Source of the DNA: Sextonia rubra
Lineage: Eukaryota > Streptophyta > Magnoliopsida > Laurales > Lauraceae
Length of the DNA stretch: 64,000 nt
Direction of reading: 5' to 3'
Assembly: GCA_037013555.1 (NCBI GenBank)
Contig: JASUAD010000001.1
Location: 129,329,589-129,393,588, forward strand
The notes below the pieces were generated by a model. That model was not told where the DNA came from. It did no database searches and saw nothing but the letters and a program-made list of their open reading frames with translations. This document shows, one piece after another, positions 44,401-56,479 of this stretch; position 1 is the first letter of the stretch, and every line of letters begins with the position of its first letter. The position numbers were made by a program, and so were the translations under genes.

Positions 44401-45531
44401 CAAATTTGGCAGTGAGTTGGCCATTTTTAGTTAAAGGTCAAATCCTCTCGTCAACATGTTTTATCCTAGGGATGTAGAATTTACAAATGTCTTCCACATC
44501 TGTAATATTATCAAAAAGATATTCTCAATCAAATTTTTGTTCCAATTTTTGTCTTGATCCCAGACATCTCTAACTTTCAGATTTGGAGCTACTAAATTTG
44601 AGCTAGGCCTCCTGAGTTCTTCTTTGCATGAAATCCAACAACAATGCTATATGGATATTGAGCAGTCCAAAATTCAAAAGTTGGTCAGCTCATAGATTTG
44701 TAAGGATGCACCCACAAGAAGTTACTGACTCCCGGCCAAAGAGATTTTAGATATCTAGATTGGATACTGGATATGGCAATCATGTACAATGTAGGAACCA
44801 AAGTCTAGTTTCACCTATAAATTTTATAATAATGCTAGTTACACTCTCCATCTGATAACCCTCAATTGTTTTGTTTTGGACTCCACTCATTTTTAACATT
44901 GTAGAGATAAGGGTTATGAGATGGGAAGTGTGGCTATCACGACTCTAGATTTTATTTTGACTTACTACTTTAGGATTTTATGATAAAAGGGCTTTCTTTT
45001 CCCACATTCTTCATAGGTAAAGATATGTGGTAAAGGGCTTAGAAATAAGAAATAGTTCTCTCAAATTTCTAACCCAAATCTGAAAGTTAAAAGATCTTTA
45101 AATTGATAATAAGACTTGGAATATATCTACATCTTGAATTTCTTTAATGACCCCAAGGATGTAGAAGACGTCATTAAAATCTATATCCCGAAATTTGAAT
45201 TAAATGGCAAGAGAGTGTGGCTATTTACTAAATAAGGGAATTTCTCTACGATATCAGCCTAGAAATTTCTTACTCTCATGTCAACACTAACAGTATTTAT
45301 GACATAGTTAATTGAAAGCAATTTTGGAATAATTCATTGCCCCCAAAGATTACTCTCTATGGTTGGAAATGCCTTCATAAGGCTAGTCTTGTGAGAAAAT
45401 GCTTAGTTACTAAATCAAACTCAGGTTTTATTTCACGCCCTACTTCTAAGTCTGAGGAGAAAAGTGTGAAACAAGCCCTATTCCTTTTGTGATCATGTAG
45501 GGTCTCGTTTGGCCTAATGTGATCTTTAGCC
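44401..45531. other. No gene seen; possible LINE upstream remnant
   Basis: AT-rich and without supported domains. It may be the eroded RT region of the minus-strand LINE at 43350-44400. Confidence 0.35.
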
Positions 45532-45673
45532 GGGCCTGATGTGATCTTTACATTACCCTCAATATAAGTAGAGCAGGGCTTTCGCCCTCGGAAGGCTTGC
45601 ACGGGCCTGATGTGATCTTTACATTACCCTCAATATAAGTAGAGCAGGGCGAAAGCCCTCGGAAGGCTTGCAC
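45532..45673. repeat. 71-bp tandem duplication with an inverted hairpin core
   Basis: Units 45532-45602 and 45603-45673 are virtually identical except in the middle. Unit 1 has GGGCTTTCGCCC (45576-45587) and unit 2 has GGGCGAAAGCCC (45647-45658), each the exact reverse complement of the other. The GGGC/GCCC arms form a stem and the central bases are flipped. Confidence 0.95.
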
Positions 45674-47247
45674 GACCCTTACCCTACCCTTGAGGGTCAG
45701 GTCAGGGCTCAGTGCCTAAAAAAAGAAAAGTAATTTTTTTTTTCCTATACTGCCACCAAGAATTATCTTATCTAACCTCTCCCATGAAGGGATCAATAAG
45801 AAAACGTTTGGATAACAGAGGCTCTCTAGCACTAATTACATTTTTTTTAATTAGACAGAGTCCTAGGACCTTTGGTGACTTGGGTTTTAAAAATATGACT
45901 TTATTTATTTTGCTAAAGAAGAAAAATAGTTAAAGAGTATGTTTTATCTCACACCTTTCAAGAATTTACTAATATCAAATATGGGTTTTCCCCCTTACCT
46001 TCTTTATTTTATATAGCAGGTTCTATATTTGAGAAATTAAAATCATTTATGTTAACCTACTTTCTATGAATTGAGACTATTTTTAATGTAACACTGTATT
46101 AACCCTTGTCGAATTTTAGCCACAAAAACAAATGCAATTAAAAAATTACTATTGGGCTAGACCTTAGAAAATTAGGAGTGACAATTATCTAATCAAAATA
46201 ATATTTGGATTACCTTATATCCTCAATGTTCCCTGCACATACAAACTATTTTTATGAATTAGTTGAGATCCCACGTTACTATACAAAAGGAAAAAGTATA
46301 TCCTTATTAACAATGCACACCCATTTTCTTCATTGACAAGAATTTATAAAAATAATATAAAATCTCGAATAAGAATTGACAAAATATAATCTAATAATGG
46401 ATCGAAAGCAACCATGCACCACTTATTACTTACACATTCAGTAAACTATATAAATTAAATTATATACTCAAATAGAGATGAAATGAATTAGAATGTGCAT
46501 ATGAGTTTTTAGGGCATTTTGTAATGGGGGTATGAAACTGCCGTCCACAACATTTTTTTATTGGATAACCCAGTATTAGAAATCCTGATGAAAGCATGAA
46601 ACACTCGGGGGCAAGAGAGAAGACGTTTTTTTGGCAAAGAATGTGCTTTTATTGGATGCTAAGATATTCACAACACCAAGGTAAAAGTGGACTAGGCCAT
46701 CAAGTCCATTATTTTAGACCTTTTTCCCTTGTTGAGTTTTGTTTGTTTCTAGTATTGCTAATGAGGTAGCTCATGTTTTACTAAGTTTGGGCTCTTCTGG
46801 CTTCGTTTTGTTTTTATGTTTTGAACGAATTCTACTCGCCTAAGAAAAAAAAATTTACGACTACAGGGAGAGTTTTCTTTAAAAAAAAATTTGAAGTGCT
46901 CCACTATAGTTCCATGAAATGCAGTAGTCTGTCTAGAATAGCCATGTACAAAAAAACTCAAATCCAATGAGTATCAATAATCCGTCTAACCTAAGGCCAC
47001 CATAAAACATAAAGAAGACTTCACACTCTGTTCAGTAACTACTCATTTTTTGGTATTAGACCAGCTTACAACATTCAATGGATTTAATTCTTTAAAACAG
47101 ATAGATCTCTTCTTCTATCTAAGGTCTTCTTATGTGTGCTTGGCTCATGTACTCAGCTTCTGTGTGTGGGTGTGCACACAGATGCACCCCATAATAACTC
47201 TCTTCATTTGCATAAATAAAAGAGAGCACCTAATTTTCCCTGTGAAT
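45674..47247. other. No gene seen; AT-rich intergenic DNA
   Basis: Homopolymer T and A runs and no coding signal on either strand. Confidence 0.4.
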
Positions 47248-47461
47248 ATACTCACTTTGACAAGTTGAGGCGATCCGCACTAGCCCACCGGGTACCTCCC
47301 ATGGATCCGGAATCCCCCAGTGTGACAATGAGTCATTGTTAACTGCCATTGAACATACTCACTTCGACAAGTTGAGGCGATTCACACTAGCCCACCGGCT
47401 ACCACCCATGGATCCGGAATCCCCCAGTGTGACAGTGAGTCATTGTTAACTACCATTGAAT
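47248..47461. repeat. 107-bp tandem duplication
   Basis: Units start at 47248 and 47355 (ATACTCACTT in both) and share CATGGATCCGGAATCCCCCA. They differ by only a few substitutions. Confidence 0.92.
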
Positions 47462-47632
47462 TCCAGTTTAAAGAACTACATTTAGAATGATGAGAAAAGT
47501 GACAAAATTTAAATTTTAGTTTATTTTTAAAGGTTTTTCGTAATTTGGTAAAGAAGTTTTTTTTTTTGGAATAAAGTAGCATTGTTTGCCAACTACAGAT
47601 TAATAATTTATCAAAATATAACTCATCATCAT

Positions 47633-47649
47633 CATCATCATCATCATCA
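47633..47649. repeat. (CAT)n microsatellite at the LINE 3' end
   Basis: Several CAT/ATC units at the 3' edge of the RTE remnant that follows. Short tandem repeats at this position are typical of RTE LINE tails. Confidence 0.85.
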
Positions 47650-48530
47650 AAGCCTTATCTCAATCATGTTGGAGTAAGCTACATAAATTCTGTTTCTTCA
47701 TTTCGTTCTATTTTGAGGCAAATCCTTTGATAAGTTAAATTCCTTCAAATCTAAATCAATGACCTCTATCAATGTTTTCTTCGGCCTATCCCTACCTTTT
47801 GATGGGCCATCCACCTGTATAGCCAAACTTTTTCTCACCGGTGCCATTACCGGCCTACGCTCAACATGCCCAAACCATCTTAAACGGATTTTTTCTAATC
47901 TTATCCCCTATTGGTGCTACCCTTAAATGCTCTCGAAAGCGCTCATTTCTAATTTTATCTTTCTTAATTTTGCTACATATCCTCCTAAGCATTCTCATTT
48001 CCGCTACATTCATCTTATGAATATGCGTCTTTTTGAATATGCGTATTCTTAATTGACCAATATTCTGCTCCATATGTCATAGCTGGTCTAACTACTGTCC
48101 TGTAAAATTTACCATTCAATTTCGTTGGCATTCGTCTGTCACAAAGCACTCCCGAAACTAGTCTCTATTTCAGCCATCCAGCTTTTATCCGATGCTCCGC
48201 ATCTTTGTCAATCTCTTCATCCTTACTAATCATCGAGCCTAGGTATCGAAAAGAATCTCTACGTGGTATCTCATGGGTTTCAATTTTGACGGTGGTTTCA
48301 ATACTTTGTATATGTCCACTGAAGTTGCAATCTATATATTCTGTCTTTGTACGACTTATTTTAAAGCCTCTAAATTCTAATGCCTCCCGCTCTCTCTCAA
48401 GTTTTACATTTACACCATCTCTTAATTCATCTACCAATACTATATCATCTGTAAACAACATACACCATGGTACTTTTTCTTGAATATAACTACAAACTTT
48501 AATTTCAGTTTTAATAAACATAATTCTCAT
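47650..48530 (-). mobile_element. RTE-type LINE 3' fragment
   Basis: A minus-strand RT C-terminus: MLFTDDIVLVDELRDGVN, GFKISRTKTEYIDCNFS, SFRYLGSMISKDEEID and EHRIKAGWLK (48165-48530), followed after frame breaks by MRMLRRICSKIKKDKIRN, EHLRVAPIGDKIRKN (47861-48073) and a GRDRPKKT remnant. These motifs are diagnostic of the plant RTE clade. It is 5'-truncated and decayed. Confidence 0.88.
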
Positions 48531-48587
48531 TTACTGTTATTTTTTATTTAGAGGAATCCACGTACTCATAAAATGTTTGTTTATAAC

Positions 48588-48750
48588 CTTGAGAGGTAGT
48601 TTGGTTGGCCTTGGACAATAGTTTGCTCCTAAAGGTTAGAGGTTCAAACTTTGTTACCACACTGGGGTTATAGGGGATTTACCTGGCTCCTCATGAGCAT
48701 GAAGGGATTAGTCTAGCCAAAAAGGAGTGGAACACTCTCTATTATAAACA
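48588..48750 (+). mobile_element. Candidate tRNA-derived SINE
   Basis: GAGGTAGTTTGGTTGGCC (A-box-like), then GTTAGAGGTTCAAACTT (B-box-like), a body with GGGGATTTACCTGGCTCC, and an AT-rich end. It has the same layout as 50275-50440. The family was not recognised by name. Confidence 0.5.
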
Positions 48751-49359
48751 ATAATAATAACATTTTTGTTTATTTTATTAATAGAATAAAATAAAGTAAA
48801 TGCCGCATCAGCTCTATAAGTATTGGTAAAGTAAAAGTTGAGTAAAATAAAAGGAAAAGTGAAAATGTGTTTGGATGGCTGTAGTAAAGTAAAATGAATT
48901 TGATTTTACCACATTTGAATTATTTGCAGTAAATAAAGTGCATAGTATTGGCAAATCGCTAATTAATGATTTATTAATTGTAGTATATTTGGTGAGGTCG
49001 AGACTTGGAACTTTGGATCTAGTGGGACATTGACAATTTATAGGCCATAGACTAAAACTAAATTATTCTACTTTAGAGAAAGTTTAAAAAAAAATACTAG
49101 AAAAAGTGTCTTGCGGTGGGCTGGATGGATTGTTTGTAATCTAATTTTGGGTGGCATTTGCTGAACCATCTCCCAAATCGCCAGCCTAACCCAAGAATGT
49201 ATTAACAAGTTGCAAAGGGAACTAAATAGGTTAAACAATAGACTAGTAAACCCCTAATTTCTTTTCTGCCTTACAAACTCCTCACTGTGCTCTTGTTGAT
49301 CAGGTGGAACTGAGAACACACGTTAGAATGTGCTTGTGCATCTTTTATTTTTTTTTATC
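48751..49359. other. No gene seen; AT-rich DNA
   Basis: No domains or repeats that I can support, apart from (AAT)-rich bases behind the SINE. Confidence 0.4.
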
Positions 49360-50160
49360 GGTAATAGAAACTTTCATTAAAAGAAGTGAATAATACAAAA
49401 GGAAAGAAACAAAAGAAAAGAAAAAAAATGAAAAATCTAAAGAGAGAGTACACGAGCAAAGAAAAAAAATGAAAACTCTAAAGAGAAAGAGTACACGAGC
49501 AATGTACTTACAAAAAACTAATTAAACAATACCCACACAAGGAACACTTCTCTCAACCCCCAATTTTGCTAAAGCATGAGTCATAGAGTTAGCTGATAAT
49601 TAAACAACACCTACACAAGGAACACTTCTCTCAACCCCCAATTTTGCTAAAGCATCAGTCATAGAGTTAGCTGATAATTAAACAACACCTACACAAGGAA
49701 CACTTCTCTCAACCCCCAATTTTGCTAAAGCATTAGTCATAGAGTTGCTGACCTAAGCACATGATGAAAGACAACATCTAAATTTATAGATAACATACGA
49801 ATTTCATTAAAATGGAATTGGAACTTCCAAGGGTTAACCTTTCTATTAGACACCCAAGCCATTGCATTAGAAAAATCGCTTTCAACAATAAAGTTGCCAT
49901 GGAAATGAATTGAAAAGCACCGAAAAGCCTTTAAAATTGCTAAGACCTCCTCTTCATTGGAGTCATACATGCTCAGAGACTTAGAAAACATCAATAATAC
50001 CTCACCATTGCTATTTCGAAGTACACCATCAATACCTGCCGAGTCTAGCTTCTCTCTTGACTATCGACATTAAATTTGAATGTACAAAGGGGGCAGGAGA
50101 CCAAACAATTGACTGCAATACCTTAAAGGAGCCACACTTTTATACAAGCTTCCCAAATAA
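49360..50160 (-). mobile_element. 5'-truncated L1-type LINE: RNase H and tail
   Basis: Minus-strand RNase H fragment (49737-49994: SNEEEVLAILKAFRC, FIVESDFSNAMAWVSNRKVN, NEIRMLSINLDVVFHH), closely related to the end of the 20930 LINE. It is followed by the ALAKLGVERS tail coding in three tandem copies and a polyadenylate-like tail near 49360. An extra duplication of the GAGTACACGAGCAA tail phrase lies at about 49447 and 49489. Confidence 0.8.
49522..49755 (-). repeat. Three 78-bp tandem repeats of the LINE ORF end
   Basis: Copies begin at 49522, 49600 and 49678, each with GGAACACTTCTCTCAACCCC. 78 is a multiple of 3, and the unit encodes the final ALAKLGVERS segment of the RNase H. The first two copies differ from the third by a few bases. 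Confidence 0.93.
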
Positions 50161-50274
50161 TAAGGATGTGCTTGTGCATCTTAGCAGATTTCCTTGCAAA
50201 AGGAATCTTGCATTTCCACCCCTTATATAGAAAATAAAAAATCTCTCGAGCGAGGAAAATAAGTTCATTTTGAT

Positions 50275-50440
50275 AACCCTAAGGAGTAGCTCAGTCTACT
50301 TAGGATTATGATTTACTTTCGGAGGTTATGCATTCGAACTACGCTATGACACTAAGGCCACAGGAGATTCACCTTTCCTTAGGCCAAAAGAGATTGTTCA
50401 GCCCAAAGAGCCGAGACACCCTCTGCTAGCCAAAATACAA
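50275..50440 (+). mobile_element. Candidate tRNA-derived SINE
   Basis: AGGAGTAGCTCAGTCTAC (A-box-like) and GGAGGTTATGCATTCGAACT (B-box region) followed by a body with GGAGATTCACCTTTCC. It parallels 48588-48750 in structure. The tRNA cloverleaf is degenerate, so it is not a functional tRNA gene. Confidence 0.55.
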
Positions 50441-52913
50441 AGAGTACATTTTGATGCTTTTGCATAGCAAAAAGACTTCGCTTTCTACAAAATTTCATTT
50501 ACATGATAGGAATTATATGTCTCTATCTCTCACATAGGATTTTGAAATCCTCTAAAGTCGGTTTATTTTTTATTTTTCATGAAGAAAATGGGTTGCACCA
50601 AATAATTAGAGAAGGGGTGGCATGGAAAATTAGAATAAATTTCTCTCTAAGGATTATTCCTCCCGTCTCGTGATTGCACCAATTTCGTCACACAAAAACT
50701 CTTTGCTTTTGTGCGCGCAAGCCACAAAATTTACTAAACGATAGTTCCTAAAAATTGATCAAACTTGTAAAAACACAAGTCAGCTAAAAGTTCGGACCAA
50801 GGTGCCTTGCACTCAGTTCACTCACTGGTCAAATTTCCTGCAACTATGTTTAACAATAATTTGTAATAGCAGAGAATGAGGTAGCACGGATTATCCAACA
50901 CACATGAATAGCGGCAGACCTAAGATTTTAGCTTGAGGGGTGCAGATTCTAATAGGTAATTTGGTTTTTGTGGAAAACAGGATTTTCTTGTAAAATTTGA
51001 AGGTGGATCCATGATTTTTATTGAAAATTTTGAACTGAATTCAGAATTTTCATATAGGTTTTTGGAAGCGCCCTGTGGTTTGATAGGTGCGACTGCACCG
51101 CTGTGCCAGTACCTGAGTCCACGGCTGCATATTAACCCTGAGCAAAGGGTAAACCAGGTTACACTTATGAAGATCCAATGGAATCTTCGAAAATTGGACT
51201 GTCAACTTAGAAAATTGGACTATCACAGCGCCTAATCCCAGAGAAACATGGTTTTTGTAATGCAATGAAGGATTTAGGCCCAAATGCTTACTTCAACCTT
51301 CACACTCCCGAACAGAAACATGAAAGTAGATGCCTCAATTTACAAACCCCACCAAGCATCCACTCTAAACTATGTAAAAGTTTCAAATACTATCATAAGA
51401 ATTAAAATTTGGAGGAAGATTGTGAAAGAGGAAAGTACAGTAAATATGAAACTTGGAAATTTCTACTTTATCTAGAACAGTCACTGAACCTCTTAACGAG
51501 AATCTCAGAATCTAAAGCATATAAGATTTCGCTGCATCAAGTTGAATAGAAAGAAGAAATAGGAAACCCAACAACAAATGTGATAGAACCACAAAATAAA
51601 AGTATGCCCTTTATCTTACCAAAGTTCCAAGCTATAGTAAGAAAATCAGACACCAATTAAAAACCAAACCCACCTGGAGGAAAACCAGTTTGGATCTTAA
51701 TCAGATTGATATATAGAATCATGAAACTTCTAGTGCCCAACTTATAGAGCGAAAAGGTCATATTAGGACCAAACAAAATAAAAATATTGTGAATGACCCA
51801 AAAGGTAGCAATTTGATGATCAGTTTCAGAAACTTTCATCATACAGAACTTTCTTCAATCAAATTGACAAAGAAAACAGTCTTTGACAAACAACCCAAAT
51901 CAATGAAACAGCAAGCAATTACCATTTTTAAAAGGTCATTTCATCTTAATGAGTTATCATAACCCACCAAGCCCAAGTGTGTATGAAAAAAAAATAATGC
52001 AATGCATCAAATCCTAAAGGATTCTGGTGAAACCATCCGCACAACCCAAACACAAGCATTTGGCTGTATCTGTCCTTAAGCCACCTGAAGCTCTTCAGCT
52101 CTTCCTGAAAAAGCCCTTCATCTTTCCCTCCACAGCATAGACCTCGTAGCTTGCAATCCTTTTCTTCCTCTGCAACTCCAACCTTTGGAAGAAGATGACC
52201 CACCATTGGCCTCCATTTCATGAATTTCATCTCTTCAGGCATCTAGGTCTGTGGAGCAGATGTATAAGAAGCACTGCAGCAACTAAAATCTTGCACACCC
52301 CTGCATCCTCCCATTCCAACAAGATGTGGATTTGAAATCTTCTGTTTGAGGGCATGTTTGTTTATTTTACTAATACGTTGGAAAGATGTCTAATTTGATA
52401 TGTGGCGATGTAAATAAGCAACAAGAGTACAAAATCTTAACATAAAAGTGAAATTCCAAAACTCTGTAGGGATTTAAGTAAACATCAGATGAGTAGAACA
52501 AAACATCCCCCAAAAGCTAAAGTACTTGTGTCAATGGATGGAACTAGCCTTTATCATATCAACTTAGTCAATGCATCTTAAGCCACAACAATTACCAGGA
52601 TAATGCAAACAAAAATTACAACAATAAGCAAAACAAAGATGCTAATAAGGATTTCTGGTGTGATGGGTTCATTCAAACTTAGTAGAATTTATGCCAAACC
52701 AATCCTTCAGCACATGCAGACAACCAACAAGAATTCAAAAGATGTCATAAATGCATTCGAAGTTTTAAAATCCCATATGTAATTGGGAACGAGAACAAGT
52801 TAATGCCACAAAATTAGTCACAACTAAGTCAAATGCCAACATCGCATAGCATGCCAATTTATCACTTCTATAAAAACTAAGGAAGCAACAAACAGATTTT
52901 AAACACCATGGCG
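50441..52913. other. No recognised gene; one unassigned ORF
   Basis: A minus-strand frame at 51946-52242 (98 codons, starts MPEEMKFMKWRPMVGHLLPK) is preceded by an acceptor-like ACAG and could be an exon, but I recognise no family and give it no function. The rest is AT-rich without supported features. Confidence 0.35.
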
Positions 52914-53751
52914 TCACGAAAGGAAGTATCCTCGGATCCTGTCCAAGCGTCTTAGGATCCAATACTGCTTATCTGGAGCTGACAAGAATATCGTAGCCAT
53001 ATCCTTGTTCTCAATTATCCACTCGAGTGCAAGGTCAGCATCGTCTGGACTGAGATCTGTGATCTGCCGCAACTCTTTGACCACATCGGTAGCCATTTGT
53101 TGTTTTGGATTCCTAATGCTTTCAGCAATGTTGTAAATGGCTGCCTGTAGAGAATCGGACGACCTCTTGATATTGGCTACAATTTCAGATAGTTCTTCAT
53201 TCCTTTTTGATGATCACTTCTTTCTTGAAGATGATTCATCACTTCGTGCATAAGCCCTAGCTTGTTTGATGATATTGGGAGCCAAAGCATTAACCGCAGT
53301 AGAGACTCTATGGAAATGAGGACTGAAGGTTTTCCCTGATCTAAACTGTACACTATACACTATTTGTCCTGCTTTTAACTTTGCGTACAATAGTGTGCAA
53401 GAATAGAGCTACTTGCTCCTCCACTGTCGCATAATGCATGTCTTGCAATAGCCCTCTATTTCGCAGAAGGCTGCAAAACAGATTAAAACTTGTAATGTTC
53501 AATCTCAATTGGCTAATACGTTTATGGTCCCTTCCTCTTGTTAAGGTTGAGACGTATTGAGCTCGTTCAATCTCTCTATTCCTTCTTTTTGACTTCTCCT
53601 TAGAACCAGCCACATATGCAGCTAACACTAACATTTGGTTATGCCACATATACACAATAGCACACAGCACAACAAGCACGCCAATATTCCGGCATTTAAC
53701 ATCCTCTTCGTCTTCCTCTTCTTCTTTATGATTGGACATTGAACCCTTCAT
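52914..53751 (-). pseudogene. PIF/Harbinger transposase N-terminus joined to a Myb/SANT-like C-terminus
   Basis: 53353-53751 reads INITSFNLFCSLLRNRGLLQ and VEEQVALFLHTIVRKVKSR, the conserved N-terminal part of plant PIF/Harbinger (ALP1/HARBI1-like) transposases. After a stop and frame change, 53215-53330 gives RSGKTFSPHFHRV, the next transposase block. The same frame then runs, past a TGA, into ELSEIVANIKRSSDSLQ, ITDLSPDDADLALEWIIENK and APDKQYWILRRLDRI, which look like the C-terminus of the Myb/SANT-like partner protein. The DDE catalytic core is absent. Probably a deletion fused the two ORFs of one element. Confidence 0.7.
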
Positions 53752-55079
53752 CTAAGGTTTTGGAAACAAGAAAGTATGTAATTGTACATCTCAGAAATCA
53801 CAAATAAAGTGATTATAACACACGCTGACGTGCCCATATATGTAGTAACCATGCCATGTTCAATGAAAACACAAATAAAAGTCCAAAATTAATATAAATA
53901 CACACACCAATGGTCACCTGCAGACCATCGCATTTGGGCAAGGTCCATCCAAATAGACCAAACACAAAACCATTTCCATGGGGTTTGCACCCATCCAAAT
54001 GGACTGGCTCCACAGATCGACTACACATTTTTTTATATAAAACCTTGGAAACTTTTGGGGCCTTGATGAATGTGTTAGGATAATCAAGTGGGCCTCAAAC
54101 TTGGCGGGGTGATAGGGCCCACTCAGATCTTTCAATTCCACCCAGGTCCCACCCCAGATGGGACCCTCAACAAGGTGCGCATTTAGCCTAGATGCACAGG
54201 TGATCCAGGTTGTATATATAATATCTCCAAAGGAATATGGAGTCCTAGTTCTTCAGTTAGCCTACAGCTCTGATGCACGGATACTTCAAAGTAAGCAACA
54301 TAACATGTTGCATTATATCCAATGTTTCACTTTTGATGTGTAAAATCCATAACCCTGCCTGGTCCATGGTGGGCCCGGCATCATATTCATAGGTCTACAA
54401 CATAAAGCTGGGAAAAAAAAAGAGTCCCAATCCTAAAAAATGGATTCATTAAGAAATTGCAAGTGAAGTTACAAAATGTCTCAGATTAACTAGGGAAAGA
54501 AAGAAGAAAAATATAAGGGCATAGAACTGTACAGTTCACAGTTTTATTTTCTGGGGGTTAGATTGTGTGTAGCACTGCAATTCACATTACAGTTTGTGAT
54601 TAATCACAACTGCAAAATAACCAACGAGGGGAACATAATCCTAAAAAAATTTTCCTGGATTATAGTTTCTGTTCAACACTCAGATTTGAAATTTTTGTGT
54701 TAGGAAAGAACATTTCAGGTTCTGCAATAACAGGTTTAAACATGGCAACCTACAAAACTCAACAAGCATGGCTAGTTAGGGAACTTTTGCTTATATTATA
54801 TTATATTATATTACACACACACACACACACAAACACACACATTGGCCACTAGGTGTGCATGTTGCGCACTGGGGTTGGCCCACCTGGGGGTTCATCCAAG
54901 TGGACCAAACCACCCCCTCCCCCCATAGTTAATGGGTCCCACTACGACTGCACCCATCCGAATGGATTATATACCATTAAACTTGTGAGGCCTAGATGAA
55001 GACGATAGGACCGCCCTATGTCTAGCCAACTCGGGCCCAGAGATGGGGGCCCACAACTTGGCAAACACGAAGCTCCAGT

Positions 55080-55170
<91 letters not shown>

Positions 55171-56005
55171 GGAAAATCTTTATACTCATACACATCCGTC
55201 CCTCATTGTAAGATTGTATGGTTAGACTGGTTGCGTGTGCGTGCTCAACATAGCTCTAGATGCAAATGTACACGTGGTCACCACCATAGCTTTCTTCATA
55301 ATTTCTAATTGTTCATAATTTATACAGCATATAAAATTGGCGAGATTAAGAGTCCCAACGCTGCTCAACTAAAATTGTGATTGCTAGAAATCCAGGAATC
55401 CTTCTTTTCTTTTGCACAATTACAAGTCAAGTCAGATCGACATAACTATAGGTTCGGGGTTCATCTCGTATATGGACTGGTGCAATAAAGTTACCATTTA
55501 CATTCCAGTTCAGAGTGAAAAGACATATCCATGAACATGTGAAGTGAAAAGGAGGAAGAAACAAACATAGCCATCGACAAACAATCAGTAGTTCCGTTCC
55601 ATAAAAAAAAAAACTGAAGTTCCAGATTTCTCCCCATTCCATCCCACATAAATATCAACATGAACAGTATAACTCCAAAAGCAAAAAATCCTCTCAAAAA
55701 TTAATGAAAGCACCATCAAGAAACATGAATTATACACAAATATATAACCACAAAAGAAAGAATCAAAATGTGGGAAATGGGTTTTCTTGGAAATGGGTTT
55801 TGTTTTTTCTATTTGCTTTATACTCTTTTTTTTTTTATCGGATTTTGATATGGGTATTTGATAAGATGTTGGGTTCTGGGTGGCCGTTGAAATGGCAGAA
55901 TCTACTCTCTTTCTGTCTTTGTATTCTCTAAAAACAATGAAGAAATGAGAAAAGAAGGATAAGCAAACAAACACAGAAGAAGCCAAAAGATGGTTGGTTG
56001 CATAC
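53752..56005. other. No gene seen; microsatellite-rich DNA
   Basis: 54790-54842 has TTATA repeats followed by (AC)n. 55081-55154 is about 37 CT units and 55155-55170 is (AT)n. 53880-54180 and 54840-55080 carry similar phrases (for example GGTCCATCCAAATAGACC and CACCCATCCAAATGGA) that suggest a dispersed non-coding repeat. Leu-Ser frames over the CT run are not genes. Confidence 0.6.
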
Positions 56006-56109
56006 CTAGATGGGCGACTAATTGTTACTCTCGCAGAAAGCACGGGAGAGAGATGAGAACCGAGAGTAGTTCCAGAAGGGCGCGAGCAGATGGAAGTGGC
56101 GAGAAGCAT
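56006..56109 (-). other. Candidate first exon with organelle-type leader
   Basis: From the ATG at 56107-56109 the minus strand encodes MLLATSICSRPSGTTLGSHL and then SPVLSARVTISRPSR, rich in Ser, Arg and Thr with no acidic residue, and ends at a GTATGC donor. It looks like a plastid or mitochondrial transit peptide exon. No downstream exon was recognised, so it could be a relict, a real gene with unrecognised exons, or chance. Confidence 0.3.
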
Positions 56110-56479
56110 TGGTAAAGTTGACAAACTTTATTACCGTCCCTTGTTTGGTTTATCACAGCTCGCACGGAGAAATAAAAGTGGAGTTAAATCAAAGACCACC
56201 ACAGTAGGGTCTATACTCACTGCAGGGAGAGGGATGCTTACCTGCTCTCTGTATTATTTTACGGCCCTTATAAAAGAAAAGAGATCATAGGTTCTTTATT
56301 ACGTGTTTCCTCTTCTCTTCATGTGTTACATAGCTAAAATTATCATGAAGATTGTTAAGTGGGTTTTTTTATTAGAAAAGAGTTTCTAATTTAGAATTAT
56401 TCATATCCTTCTTAATTGTGAAACTTGTAAGAGGTGCAGCCAAAGTAAGGTGAGGTGAGCCATGATTTAGTTATCCTCT
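56110..56479. other. No gene seen
   Basis: Moderately AT-rich spacer. If 56006-56109 is a real first exon, its promoter would be here, but I see no clear TATA box at the right distance. Confidence 0.35.

Noticed and set aside
49522..49755. CRISPR-like direct repeats
   Set aside because: Only three full-length repeats of LINE coding DNA with no unique spacers, in a plant nuclear context.
50281..50345. Functional tRNA gene
   Set aside because: Box-like motifs are present but the cloverleaf stems do not pair, so it fits a SINE head better.
55018..55308. Leu-Ser repeat protein
   Set aside because: It is a translation of the (CT)n microsatellite.
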